DNA of 27,592 nt from positions 1 through 27,592 of the forward strand of contig CAJNOQ010001900.1 of NCBI GenBank assembly GCA_905250885.1, in the 5' to 3' direction. This DNA comes from Didymodactylos carnosus. Its lineage: Eukaryota > Rotifera > Eurotatoria > Philodinida > Philodinidae. This document shows positions 1 through 10,272 of this stretch, one piece after another (positions within the stretch are counted from its first letter, which is position 1; the number at the start of each line of letters is the position of its first letter). The position numbers and the translations under genes were made by a program. The notes under the pieces are model-generated. The model saw only the letters and a program-made list of their open reading frames with translations. It ran no database searches and had not been told where the DNA came from.

Positions 1-1187
1 TCAGTGAGGAAAGGGTTCTGAGAGCCTTGGAAGTGATATTCGTGATCACCGCGAAATTCTCTATCGAATGGTGTATGAAGTGTCGAAAAATAAATTTCAC
101 TGCAAGGCTGCCCTGGGTGCATCTTACTCTGAAGATAGTCTCGTTGTTCTCGATTGATGGAAAATTTTCATGTAAAAACAGTACCAGAGTGCCTTGAAAA
201 TGCTACTAGGTTCCAACTGTACGCGCCCAATGTGCTTTAATAAGACATACCGAATGCCTAGTATATGCGCGTTCGCCCGTGTAAAAATAAAAGCAACTAG
301 CATCGGGCGATGCACCGGATTGCTTTCTATGTTTGCATCGCTCCATGATTCCAGATAAGCCAGTTTTTTCTGGTACTAAATCTAGACCCTTTGGTTGGAG
401 TATGAAATTATGTTGGTATCGGATAATGTATCTAGATGCAAATTCGAAGGATATCTCTAGTAACCGAACGGAACTGGCACTTGCCACTTTTCTCTAATCT
501 TATCCTCTACATATAGGTGCATTGTATGTGAGTAATGCAAGGAGTCCCACAGTTAGATAATTCTACACTTCATCCAAAGCATCTAAATGAAGTACAACAA
601 AAAATCAACTAATATAGCCGCTAAAAAAGCATCTAAATATATTGTTTGACGTCAGAAGAGCTTCTGCATAAAAGAATTTAACTTGTACTTGGAAAAAATG
701 GCAAGAATAGAAAGAAGAGAAAGATTATGGCACACAAATGCTATTTCCTGGCTGCAGCACATGCGGAAGAAAATCAATATAAAACAAGTGCAACAGAACG
801 GGTCTGAAAATGATTCAATTTCAGACAACTGTACTCATAAACAAATTTTGTTTTACCGTTACAGAAAAGCTCAAGTCTTGTAAACTAGTGTGGTGAGGAC
901 CAGTTCAAGTCTCCAACGCCGGATCTTTTCTGTAGCGAAAAAGTGGTTGTAAAGTAAAATGTATTTATTGATACTTCAAACAAGTGGAGCTTAGAATGGC
1001 AAAATGCACACATGGCCTCCTTTCTCTATTTGTCTCCTGAAAAAAGTATCTTAGTTAGACACCATGATGTCTGAATGTTTATCTATTGTCCCGATGCATT
1101 TTTGGTGACACAAATGTGATTCCATGTCTAACCGAAACATTAAAGATGATTATATGTCTTGATAGTAGCTGATATCTGGAGTAGGGA
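1..1187. other. No supported gene
   Basis: I see no convincing gene here. Open frames of 60-93 codons exist on both strands, but the longest (minus strand, 206-487) begins at a GTG codon, shows no domain I recognise and has no visible splice or promoter context. A short inverted repeat (acttcat/atgaagt, about 567-595) and a repeated AGCATCTAAAT near 578 and 627 are the only local structure noticed. Confidence 0.5.
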
Positions 1188-1435
1188 TCTACATAGGCAC
1201 GGGAATTTTCGTAGCCGCGAGCGTGTCTGTACTGTCTGCGGGCCTGGACGAGCAACTGCTTTCTTGGACGGGCAGAGATTTTACAAAAAAAACATCATGC
1301 CTGTCGCATATCAAAGAGAAAAAATGTTTCATCTGCACGGGCCAGGACAAGCACGGACAGCGAAAAAACCCACGGACTAGCAGCCTGGACAGGACTATGG
1401 ATACGGGTAAAAAATCTTGCCCGTACAGATCTTTA
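1188..1435. repeat. GC-rich patch with repeated CGGGC motifs and imperfect inverted ends
   Basis: This patch is clearly richer in G+C than its surroundings. It holds about six copies of an (A/G)CGGGC-like motif in both orientations, plus GGCCTGGAC and its near-inverse GGGCCAGGAC. The left part (gatct...acggg...attttcgta) resembles the reverse complement of the right part (acgggcaagattttttac...), so the patch may be an old inverted-repeat element. Two overlapping open frames (1159-1380 and 1223-1504) cross it but do not look like protein. The element reading is inference. Confidence 0.35.
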
Positions 1436-1870
1436 ATTTGGAGACTAACTAGTGTTTTAATAGTGTCTAATCGAGATATTACAGCGAAAAATGCGGTGAC
1501 TTAAAATGACTTTTCAGGACACGTAAATGTCTGACTGACGTCTAGTATCAGAAAAAAACAACTTAAAATGCACTTTGGACGACTTTATCATGTATCGCGA
1601 ATGCATTTTGTAATCACCGCGATGTTTTATTAAGGCACGTTTTATTTACATTGCAAAACTAAAGAATAAAGGCTCATAAACAACCAGTTCGATTTTTTGA
1701 AAATCGAAAAATTGAAAGCATTGTAAAATTGCATCGACTGATGCAATCATCATGCTTGAATCTCCATCTCCGTTATGACAGGCATCTTGTGGTGTTATCT
1801 CTCACAATACTTTGTGAAACGTCTTGTAGTCGGACATTCTCATATCATGAAATGCATTGTCGATCTGTAT
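1436..1870. other. No supported gene
   Basis: AT-rich sequence without a recognisable gene, RNA or repeat. Confidence 0.45.
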
Positions 1871-1963
1871 AAAAGAGTTTAACACTAGACCCTAGTGTTA
1901 AACTCTTTTGAAAAAATATTTATTAGAATATGTAGACAAGTTCTAATAAATATTTTTTCAAAA
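1871..1963. repeat. Two overlapping perfect hairpins
   Basis: The first hairpin has 17-bp perfect arms at 1871-1887 and 1893-1909 with a 5-nt loop (gaccc). The second has 23-bp perfect arms at 1906-1928 and 1941-1963 with a 12-nt loop. They share the four T residues at 1906-1909, so in single-stranded form the two stems compete at their junction. No gene abuts them closely; the Cache-like gene starts about 890 bp to the right. They could be the remnant of a foldback element, a small-RNA precursor, or a cruciform site. Confidence 0.85.
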
Positions 1964-2851
1964 TTCTGATAGATACAATAGAGACAGACGAGAAAAAATT
2001 AGGAAATTTCTTTTCCGATATCTATGCGTCATATGCTTATTAAGGAAGTGTCGTAAAAAAGAGACTCAGTGGTTTCTACTTTTTTATACACGCATGTTTG
2101 CATAGAACTCTGGTTCCAATCCAGAGTTAATTATTTGTTAGGAGCGTTTCGATTATTTTCTTCGTAGGCACTCGACCGTGAAATTACTGAGACCGCCTCG
2201 GCCGTTTTGTGCTTATGCTTCAGCGAGTTTTACCGTTGTCTACAGACCATCCACCCAGTGATTCGATATAAGTTATGACACATATTCTGCAACTCTTTGT
2301 GGGTTAGAAAACGTATTATTTCAAATTTAATTCATTGAAGAAGCATTCCTTCTTCCAATATACATGAAGGTATGCAACGTCTCTTTGAAATGATGGTATC
2401 AGCCTACAATGTTTTAGTGGTTCTCTAATTGAACTGTAGATAGAATATGGTGTTTCTCCTTAGGAGTCACACGCGAAGTTTTTTGCTCGGATTTTATATG
2501 CAGATGTGTTCGCTAACTTTGTATTACAGGTTTATTAATGTCGGTTACTTAGCGATCTAGTCAGTTATACAACCGAAAGATAATACACAATATTCTATGC
2601 GAAACTTGATTAAACGACAAGTAAAGTGTCCTCTAAAACTGCCTCGAGACTTCTTAAGATAGGTAGTTCTAAAGTTTAGTACTTATAGAAGTTTAGTTGA
2701 GAACAGAAGTGATACGCTTTTGTTAACTGGCGCGATATCCGCGAGGAAATCTTTGCATGTTATCTTAGATTTCGTCTTTACTAGAGGAAGAAAATATTTC
2801 AAAAACGTTCTAAAAGCGAAACACTTGTTGTAGTTCTACGATTGGATCCCA
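1964..2851. other. Upstream region of the Cache-like gene, otherwise empty
   Basis: No coding region is supported here. It contains a T-arm-like stem-loop at 2108-2126 that lacks the rest of a tRNA. It presumably holds the promoter and 5' UTR of the gene at 2852, but no clear TATA box could be assigned. Confidence 0.45.
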
Positions 2852-3592
2852 ATGTATATGAACGTCATATTATTAATATTTATATTTCTGTCTATACTCC
2901 CTGCAACAGAAGCACTGAGTAATACAAAGTTAATCAACGGAGTGAAAAATTATCTAAATGGTTATGAGACGATGGTAATAGCGTTACAGAAACAATATTC
3001 TACAGATATGCTAACAGATTATTTAGTCAAATGTGTGGATGACTCTAATTATATTGTTGGCTTGAATGCTCATAAATTATCACCACCCGGATTGGTGATT
3101 ATATTACCCGATCTCACTGTAGCGCTTGATAACGGTAAAGTAACGGAAAAAAACATTGATCCAGTGACATATGCAACCTTTGTACCATTTCGTCAAAGTA
3201 ACAATATGACAGTTAGTCACTCTGCAGTGATTCCGATAAAGCCCAATCCCGATTACATGGAAATCGCACCATATATAGTTGCTAAATCAATTGAATTTGT
3301 CTATGGATTTTATACTTTATTCATACAGCATAAGACAAACCGAATATCGTACCTTGTATACTCAGCTTCGACAAAAACTTATATACATATATTAACAACA
3401 CTTAAAGATCAAAATGGTCATATTGCATTAGGGACAAGTTTAACCGATCAAAATGTATTAACTTCACTTAATAAAACAAAAACATTTAATGGAAACATGA
3501 CAGCTTTTGGAACACCTTATCAGGCTCTGTTTAAATTTTTTCGCTTTTATAATCGAACGATTTTAATTGCTGCTTACACTCTTAACTACTAA
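2852..3592 (+). CDS. Secreted protein with Cache-like (Cache3/Cache2-type) sensor domain
   Basis: An intact 246-residue frame starting at ATG (a second ATG is at codon 3) and ending TAA. Residues 1-22 form a signal peptide (hydrophobic ILLIFIFLSIL, likely cleavage after ATEA). No other membrane segment follows, so the product is probably secreted. There are four N-glycosylation sequons (N118, N207, N215, N234). Residues 30-60 could form the long helix that opens Cache domains. Residues 176-245 carry the pattern TTLKDQNGHIALGTSL followed by FNGNMTAFGTPYQALF, which resembles the core of bacterial Cache3/Cache2 fusion domains (TxLK...G..GT.L...y.G.a..fG..Y). In bacteria such domains are the extracellular ligand-binding parts of chemoreceptors and kinases. 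Here there is no transmembrane or signalling module, so the protein may act as a free ligand binder. It has no introns, which fits horizontal acquisition. The gene is quite sure; the domain call is by eye. Confidence 0.7.
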   Translation: MYMNVILLIFIFLSILPATEALSNTKLINGVKNYLNGYETMVIALQKQYSTDMLTDYLVKCVDDSNYIVGLNAHKLSPPGLVIILPDLTVALDNGKVTEKNIDPVTYATFVPFRQSNNMTVSHSAVIPIKPNPDYMEIAPYIVAKSIEFVYGFYTLFIQHKTNRISYLVYSASTKTYIHILTTLKDQNGHIALGTSLTDQNVLTSLNKTKTFNGNMTAFGTPYQALFKFFRFYNRTILIAAYTLNY

Positions 3593-4123
3593 TATCGTAT
3601 GTAGACATTTTTAGACTGAGTTTTGTATTATTCATGTAAATCAACTTTTTCATGTTCACATTTTGTGTTACGAATCTTGTCTTTCTTATTAAATCAGTAT
3701 TGGGACTGAATAGCTGATAGTATTGTGAAAACAAAATCTATCTCTGGTCTTTATCTAGCAGACTTATTTTTGTAAATACAAATATCAGTTTGAATTTATG
3801 AAGAAAAATACTCGGAAAATGTACTAGACCTGTAGAGTTTTAAATAGCACATTTCGATACATCGATGACCTTATTAGTATCAATTCTGATGATAAATTTA
3901 ACCATAATAAACAAGTCATTTATCATGTGCAGTTAACTTCAAATCGGGAAAATCTAAATGACAAACAAGCAACTTTGCTCGATTTGGGAATGAATATAAT
4001 TAACGGAATAATGCCACTCAAACCGTAAGATAAACCTACCAAGTTCGGTTTTAACATTGTCAATGATCTGGATTTGAACGGTAATTTTCCAAAGGTAATG
4101 GGTTATGATAACCTCTGCCCCGG
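3593..4123. other. 3' flank of the Cache-like gene
   Basis: AT-rich 3' flank. An ATTAAA about 100 bp after the stop could be the polyadenylation signal. A 63-codon frame on minus (3954-4145) has no recognisable features and is taken as chance. Confidence 0.4.
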
Positions 4124-4190
4124 AATAGAAGGCCACCGTCTGCATAAGACCATGTCTGGGGAAAAGTTCAGACGCCCTAATAGAAGGCCA
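4124..4190. repeat. Two copies of AATAGAAGGCCA flanking a short inverted repeat
   Basis: AATAGAAGGCCAC at 4124-4136 and AATAGAAGGCCA at 4179-4190 enclose a segment with CGTCTG/CAGACG arms. The same motif recurs in tandem near the right end of the window (27481-27530) and in partial form at 25328. This suggests a dispersed repeat family whose copies end in this motif. Confidence 0.6.
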
Positions 4191-4596
4191 TGTATTTATT
4201 AATTAATATTTTCTAAAAACTCAATATTTTTAATAAATGTTAATTAATAATTATGAAAATACACCTGATTTTTCCGGGTTTTCCTGAAATCTCTCTCTGT
4301 TCCCATAAATAGTGTATTCTTCACAAAAGATCTCACTTATTGATTGAACAGTGCGTTTGAAAAACTAATTAATTACTGAAATTTTAAAAAATATTATTAT
4401 TAATAACATCTGTACAATAAGTCTTGGCACAACATTAAAACGTATACTATTCCATTAGGAAACAGGGTTTTTCAATCGTAACGTGCGTTTTAAAATTGGC
4501 ATAATGTCATCTTTTCAAATCTGTTTTCAGAAATTGTCTAGGATTTTTTAAAAAAAGTTACAGAAACTAAAAGAACCCCTTATTCCGCAGGGCTGT
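4191..4596. other. AT-rich, no gene
   Basis: Runs of TTAATTAATA and its complement are present around 4195-4255. No coding or RNA gene is supported. Confidence 0.45.
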
Positions 4597-4621
4597 AGAA
4601 CATTCAAGAACATTCTAGAAG
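4597..4621. promoter_or_regulatory. Perfect five-unit heat-shock element
   Basis: The 25 bp reads as five contiguous alternating nGAAn/nTTCn pentamers (aGAAc aTTCa aGAAc aTTCt aGAAg), the consensus bound by trimers of heat-shock factor HSF1. All 15 core bases match. No heat-shock gene is visible nearby; the nearest coding remnant is the NHL exon on minus at 5118-5377, whose promoter would lie on its other side. The site could serve an unrecognised transcript, be left from a lost gene or transposon promoter, or be chance. The match is directly seen; function is inference. Confidence 0.6.
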
Positions 4622-5117
4622 TAAGGTACAGGTAATGCAAAATTTTAGTGGAATTTGTTTCTGGCATTATTATACATATTCAGATTCAGCTTAACGAGCT
4701 GATTACGAATAACACATTTCTTCATGGAGAACAACTCAAATTACTGAGAGGACCTCAAAAATACAAAAAACCGTCCTCTATGGTGGAATTGACTTTTTGA
4801 GTTTGTATTGCAAAATGGAAGGTTACCGCAGGACTCTAGTCAACAATCACATCATATTAAACCAAAAACAAAACACAAAAACACAATAAAAAATATACAT
4901 TGAAGGATAACATCGAGTCATTGCACAACTTCAATCATTGTGCAGAATATAGGAAAGAACATCGAAGTTGATTTTTGCAGTTCGTCTGCAAAGATCAAGT
5001 TCGTGTGTTCGATTCTAGCTTCGTGCAAGGATTGATTTTGTGTTTTGATAGTTTAAGTTTCAGAATGATATAATGGGAATTTATATTCTCGATTTCGTTC
5101 TGGTTCAAGATTAAAGC
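4622..5117. other. No supported gene
   Basis: AT-rich spacer between the heat-shock element and the NHL exon. No gene or repeat was recognised. Confidence 0.45.
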
Positions 5118-5377
5118 TTAAACCAATTGAACTGATGCTCCATTTCCACCGGCAACCACTTGCCTACTCGTCGCACCACATTTCCATTCCACAATACGGT
5201 GATTAGACCGATCAGGGATATAAATAGTTTGATCATCATCAACATACAAACATTTTGGGTAATAGAGCTGATTGATTCCACTGCCTTGACCATTTCTTCC
5301 AGCCACTGTGAGACCATTCTGTACCCATTTAGCATTCGAATGAATGTCAGTCGAACTTGAACGTAGTGGTGCTGAAA
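5118..5377 (-). pseudogene. NHL-repeat protein exon fragment (broken)
   Basis: Read on minus, a splice acceptor (pyrimidine-rich ...ttttattttcag) near 5373 opens a frame of about 83 codons. It contains an NHL beta-propeller repeat: NGLTVAGRNGQGSGINQL, YYPKCLYVDDDQTIYIPD, then SNHRIVEWK and VVAGGNGA. NHL propellers mediate protein or RNA binding, and large secreted NHL families are typical of bdelloid rotifers. The second repeat breaks off: after GGNGA the frame runs to a stop, while the neighbouring frame continues with HQFNW, which indicates a 1-2 base indel. No further exons were found either way. The track-length frame at 5111-5449 is a shadow in another frame. I regard this as an isolated decayed exon. 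Confidence 0.75.
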
Positions 5378-6055
5378 TAAAACAAAAATATCGAGTAGAA
5401 ATAAAGATCGATTACATTGAAATGAGTCTCTCATTTTTGTTTTAAACACTATTTAGCAGAGTGATCGTTCACTTTCTCGACAGTGAACAATCATTTGAAG
5501 AACTGTTCTCTCAATTACAAACAAATTCGATTCTTTTTCACATTTCGTATACTTTGACTTTTCACTTGATCAGAATCGGATTTTGAGGTTTAGAAATGTT
5601 TATTGCTTTTGGAAAATAAATTTGTTTTTGAAAACAAACGTTTTTTATTTTCAAATATTTTCTTCAATTCAAAGTTATTCATTACAATATTTTGTTTTTG
5701 TGATCAACAATCAATCATTTTTAACCTTGACTTTTCTCTTAGAACATTCACGATTTGTTCACAAAAGACTACTGTCTCAACATTGATAGTAGTGTCTCTT
5801 GTCGTTTCTTCCAGAAAAAAATGGTTGATGAAAGAAAAATGAGCGAGTTAGAATCGATTTTTACTGTGAATAACAACAATCATCTTGTTCAAATAGATGA
5901 CTGATGAATATTCAAGGAATGAGAATTTCATTTTTTGTCGAAAACTCATTCATTTAACATTTATTTTGAAAATGGTGAAATGTCGATTATGGTAAAAAGA
6001 AATTGTACAAAATTGTCGGACTAGATTTTTACTTAGCAAAATACATGCATCTGGT
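5378..6055. other. AT-rich, no gene
   Basis: Very T-rich on the plus strand (5600-5760), giving hydrophobic chance frames (5583-5786 and 5603-5842). No gene is supported. Confidence 0.45.
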
Positions 6056-6170
6056 ATAAAGTCGATGCATCTAGATGTAAAGATGGAAGCGGTTCACTCT
6101 CATCGTCTCCCCCCTCCACCTCTTGTCTCTTTTTGTCTTCCATTTTCACATCTAGATGCATCGACTTTAT
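6056..6170. repeat. Inverted-repeat (MITE-like) element
   Basis: Arms 6056-6078 and 6148-6170 are 23-bp perfect inverted repeats (ataaagtcgatgcatctag...). They extend inward imperfectly to about 6090 and 6137 (gatggaag/cttccat). The centre is a pyrimidine-rich stretch including CCCCCCTCC. At about 115 bp this fits a tiny foldback or MITE copy. Target duplications were not identified. Confidence 0.75.
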
Positions 6171-7623
6171 GCTAACTGCGTATATTCTGCCACGTATGTG
6201 AAAAGTATCTAATGATGACTTTTACTGAAATAACATTGTCATTCGAAAATGATCTGATCGATTTTTGAATTTGAGAATGAAAGAAAGGTACATCTCAAAT
6301 GGTGACTTAATTCTCTTGTTTTCTTCTATTACAAGATAATGTGCTCGAATCTAGAGATCTGAGCATTTTCTTTTTGTTGTTTGACGAATCGTTTTTCTTT
6401 GATACTTCAAATCATTGTTTTGAAAATACGAGGAAGATTTAGTTGGTTAAATTTTCACATATTGAAATTCAAATCTCAAACTTGATTCTTATCAAACTTT
6501 GTCAAACACGAGTTTTCATTTTAGCAGGCAAAGAAACTTATTCGAATTATTCTTTATCGAAATTAAGGCCTCTTTCGATGTTGATTGAAGTATTTTCAAA
6601 TAATATTTTTGTAATAGAATAATTTTTAAAATATAAAAAAATTCAATATCAAAATTCTTATCCTCATCTATTGAAATCATCACATTTTGAAGGAAAACAA
6701 GTTTTAATACATGATTCGATTCATAATAAAGTCAACGTTCACCAGTCATATGAACATTCTTTCATTTATTTGACTATGATCATTTTTATTGAAATTTTTA
6801 TTATCATATTGCAAGTAACTCAACTGTGGCTATGTTGCCATCGCCCATCTTCTTCTTCTTCCTTTTTTTAACTCATCAGTTAAAAGATGATTAGAACAAA
6901 TCTTCACATCCTTTTCTTTTTCTATGAAATAATCATATAAGAAACTAAATTCTTCGTTTCTCGAAATCATTTTAAAAGCGGGGAATGATCAAACATTCGA
7001 TTACTTGCTTTAGCTACCTTTTAGAAAATTCTCAAATTGATAGAATATTTTCACAAAACCAACTGCTTTGTATTTGTGTTAGTGTATACTGATGTCTCTT
7101 CATTCTTAAAAGTCAAAATTTCTGTTCGAAATGAATCGCCGATTTAAAGAGAGTTTTCGACTTGAAACTGAGAGACTGATCTTTTCAGTCTTATTCGGTG
7201 AAACTTCAATTTTTCTCGTCTTTGGGAAATCAAAGTTTATCATTTTCAACGACAAAATGTGATATTCTTTGATGTTTTCAAATATATCAACTTTCTACTG
7301 AAATACATTTAATAAACACGTTTCATTTCCATTCATTTCGAAATCTTGCATTAAAGAAGGAAATCCTGAGTAAAATGGTGTGTCACTCCAATTTTTGCGA
7401 CATCTGTGGACAGAGATCGTAAACTTTCAAAAATGCAGATTTTTGACTGAACTTTTTCTCCCGACATTTCTCAAATACTGCTGTTCTTTGAAAAACGATC
7501 ACAAAAATTTGAGCGCCAATGCATTTTACTTAGAATTTTATGCTTTATCGACGTGTATATTGTTTCTGTAAGAAATTCAATTTTTGTTTCGGTCAAGCTT
7601 CAATTTTTTCCAGTTTCGATCCG
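6171..7623. other. AT-rich, no gene
   Basis: Only short frames without recognisable features (6671-6871, 7380-7571). No RNA gene or clear repeat was seen. Confidence 0.45.
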
Positions 7624-7861
7624 GCTGTAGATCGCAAATTTCTGATAAAAATGAGACATCGCCTAGCTCTACACGACCTTTCTCTGCAAAGTTATACAAT
7701 TTACAAGACAAGCTCTAAATTAATTTTTTCCTTCTTACTTCTGTAGCTCTTGAGCTGACAATGGACATTCAGGGCTTTGCTTGTAAATTCTATAACTTTG
7801 AAAAGAAAGCTCATGTAGAGCTCGAAGATGTCTCATTTTAATAAGAAATTTGTGGGCTACA
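7624..7861. repeat. Imperfect inverted-repeat element, arms about 90 bp
   Basis: The left arm (about 7624-7717) and right arm (about 7770-7861) pair over roughly 90 bp with about one mismatch in seven. Conserved blocks are AAAATGAGACATC, AGCTCTACA, CAAAGTTATA and AATTTACAAG. The divergence between arms suggests an old MITE or foldback insertion. The frame at 7540-7746 overlaps the left arm and is not a gene. Confidence 0.75.
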
Positions 7862-8082
7862 ATCATGCCTTATTAAGAAAGCTGTTTTTGAAAAACTGGT
7901 TTTTCAGAAGGCCGGACCTTCGAAGGAATTTGGGAAAACCCCATAGTCATATTCGGAATCAGCATGGTCAATAAGTTATAACCCACTAGACGTCGATCAA
8001 AAAGCGATTTGTCACCTGGGGAGGTTCCCTCGTAAGCTCCAACGGTTATTTCCGAATAAAAACCCGTTTTCCTGGTACTTAG
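7862..8082. repeat. Flank with a dispersed GGTTCCCTCGTAAG motif
   Basis: The stretch around 8010-8042 (cacctggggaggttccctcgtaag) resembles 15230-15258 (cagctggcgacgttccctcgtaag). Both copies may derive from one dispersed family. No gene is present. Confidence 0.35.
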
Positions 8083-8478
8083 TGTTAGATAGCTAGTCCC
8101 ATGTCATACACGATACAAGTCACGTTATCTTTTATTTCTTTTATTTTATCTCGTATTTTCTTGTATGTATAAACGTGACATAGTCTATTATTGGTCTTTC
8201 TTAATCGACCACTTATGAGTGTTTTCCTTGGTCGTAGCTCTTTACTCTTTGTACGTGTATTTATATATGTAGTTTTATTGGTTCTTCTTAATCGACCACT
8301 CTTATCTCTCTCCTTAGCCTATAAATAGTCGTGTTTCTCTCACTAGGAGTAGTCTTTTGTATGAGAGTTAGCAACTCTGTATCAAATGGTATTATCAAAA
8401 TAAACATATTATTTAAAAGCATATTGCTGTGCACATACAAGACCACAAGATACTTTAATATAACCCAGCTACCTAACA
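8083..8478 (+). mobile_element. LTR of gypsy-like retrotransposon 1 (396 bp)
   Basis: The segment starts TGTTAG and ends CTAACA, the inverted ends expected of an LTR, and a primer-binding site follows at once. Inside, in the right order for U3-R, are a TATA box (tataaata, 8320-8327) and an AATAAA at 8399-8404. Two 23-bp near-identical direct repeats ending TTAATCGACCACT (8190-8212 and 8278-8300) lie upstream of the TATA box and may be enhancer-like. No second copy of this LTR is in the window, so the element is cut off on its 3' side. The frames at 8288-8479 and 8331-8528 are chance. Confidence 0.8.
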
Positions 8479-8480
8479 AC

Positions 8481-8498
8481 TGGTGCCGTAACCCGGGT
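8481..8498 (+). other. Primer-binding site of retrotransposon 1
   Basis: TGGTGCCGTAACCCGGGT begins 2 bp after the LTR end. Its leading TGG complements a tRNA CCA tail, as required for reverse-transcription priming. The tRNA species was not determined. Confidence 0.75.
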
Positions 8499-8987
8499 CA
8501 GTTTGGCTCTTACTATCAAGCCAATTGAAGAACAATTAGCGTTTAGAATAATTTAGGTAGTTTATTAGTGTAAGAGTTAGGGAGAAATACAGATTAACAA
8601 GTGGTATTTATCCGGCCCAATCTAGCTATTAATCATAGCTGGTGTACGAAACAAAAGAAAAACATCATACAGTTGGTATAGTAAGTAAATTTTGAGCGGT
8701 TAACTCTCTACTTCCTCATCGTCTACATTTAATGGCATGTATCGATAATGGTATCGAATCAATTAATTAATTAACTAATTGTCGTCGTCCAGATTTAGTA
8801 CTACTTAAAAAAATAATTATTTGGAAAAATCCCCTGTGGGTCTATCCGTACGGGAGAGCGGGGTATCGGTTGGCACGGTCGTTCTTGTGAAAAAGGACGT
8901 GAGTTTTTTCCTACAGCAGTGGAAATTCTGTTCGTTACCGGTATCTGGGTACAAATCAATATTTGACACTGGTGTATCTGTGTGTGT
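8499..8987 (+). other. Untranslated leader of retrotransposon 1
   Basis: No gene is supported between the primer-binding site and gag. It includes a TTAATTAATTAA run (8760-8775) and a TGTGTGT...CACACA pair just around the gag start. Minus-strand frames at 8801-9038 are chance. Confidence 0.5.
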
Positions 8988-9554
8988 ATGCACTTGAGAT
9001 CGCACACACAAACAACAGGACAACAACCTGGACAACAACCTTTACCACAACGAAACAGACCAAAAGTTAAAATACCAATACAACAAGATTATACAATAAT
9101 GGATCGTGCTTTAGCTGAAATTGATGTCAAATTTAAAGGTGGACAAAATGATAATGCTATTAAATGGGTAGAAATGGTTGAATCAAGATTTTCATGTTTT
9201 GAGGGTATTAGTGATCCTGATAAACGTAAGAAGATATCATTACGTCTAGAAGATGATGCATTAACATGGTATGAAGAGAATAAGGCTAATATAGCGTCAT
9301 GGGCTGATTTTAAACAAGCGATGATAGCTAAATATCCATCAGCTCTCACACTAAAATTATCATTTATCAGAATTAATGATTATGAAGCAGGACAACAGCA
9401 GGACAATGAATCAGTTACAAGTTATTATATTGAAAAGATAAACTTAGACAATATGGCATCACCCAGTATACCAGGTAATATGTTAGTATCAGCCTTAATT
9501 AAAGGACTGTTACCATTATATCATCAACAACGCAGAAAAGAAAAGATTTCGTAG
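8988..9554 (+). pseudogene. gag: Gag (capsid) fragment, gypsy-like retrotransposon 1, 3'-truncated
   Basis: The first ATG of the frame is at 8988; the homologous part begins at about MDRALAEIDVKF (9100). It shows the retrotransposon Gag capsid pattern: a FKGGQNDNAIKWVEMVE opening, then LRLEDDALTWYEEN, then WADFKQAMIAKYPS, and a NMLVSALIKGLLPLYHQQ tail. Capsid builds the particle in which reverse transcription takes place. The frame then enters the GCAGAA-rich patch and stops after seven unrelated residues. The zinc knuckle, protease and polymerase are absent, so the copy is truncated. It sits correctly downstream of LTR and primer site on the same strand. A Gln-rich stretch (9013-9060) precedes the domain. 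Confidence 0.8.
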
Positions 9555-9840
9555 AGAAACACTCCCTCAGAATAAATTATGATGAAAGAAACATTTCCGC
9601 AGAACTCTTTCATGGTTGAGAGAAAAATCATGCAGGAAAAGGTTTTCTGCACAAAATATTGCACAGAATGCTAAGAGATTAATGCAGAAAAAAGAAAATT
9701 TAATCTAAAACAATTTTCTGCAGATTCCCGAAGGGAAAACTAAGCAAAATAAAGAATATTTCTGCAGAAAAAATATTCCGCAGAACCCTGAAGGAAAATT
9801 TCCACAGAATAATAGCAGAAAAAAGAATTCTAAAAGACGC
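9531..9840. repeat. GCAGAA-rich degenerate repeat patch
   Basis: About ten copies of (C/T)GCAGAA or close variants (GCACAGAA, CACAGAA) occur in 310 bp, some as the palindrome TTCTGCAGAA. The patch begins exactly where the gag frame loses homology, so it marks the truncation junction. It is not a clean tandem array. Its origin is unknown. Confidence 0.6.
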
Positions 9841-10272
9841 GAACATCCTCAATTTAAAATCTAAGTTAGCCAATCGATAGAGCTGATCGAGCTGATCAAT
9901 GTTGACCGAACAGACGCCGGACGAGTGACTTTCGGGATGATAAAAAATAGGGGATACATAGACATCTGTTTTCTTTTCTTTTCTATGTTGTGAGACTGAT
10001 CAGTATTCCGCACGACAAATTTCTCTTCAGAAGACAGTTAGTTAGTAAAAGCATCGGGATATGAAAAAAGAGCTTTTAGAAAAGGTTTTATATTTCGAAA
10101 ATTATTCGAAAAATATCGAAATGAATCCCGGTATTGGTTTTGGTCATCATCTATTAATTTTGTTTCCATATTTCGTTATTTAGGATACGCCACCATCTGT
10201 AAATTAGCAACTGGTAACATTGTACAAAGTCACGATTCTAAAATTTCTTCAAATTTTCGAATCGTTTCTGCG

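Noticed and set aside
1159-1504. Two overlapping frames as a GC-rich gene
   Set aside because: They overlap in different frames and follow repeated CGGGC words; the translations show no protein character.
2108-2126. A stem-loop with the look of a tRNA T-arm (ctctGGTTCCAATCCagag)
   Set aside because: No A box, anticodon arm or matching acceptor strand upstream; only the one stem fits.
5111-5449. A 112-codon minus frame covering the NHL exon
   Set aside because: Its translation is a shadow; the NHL repeat is in the neighbouring frame, which also has the splice acceptor.
8801-9349. Minus-strand frames opposite the leader and gag of retrotransposon 1
   Set aside because: They lie antisense to a clear Gag domain and have no features.
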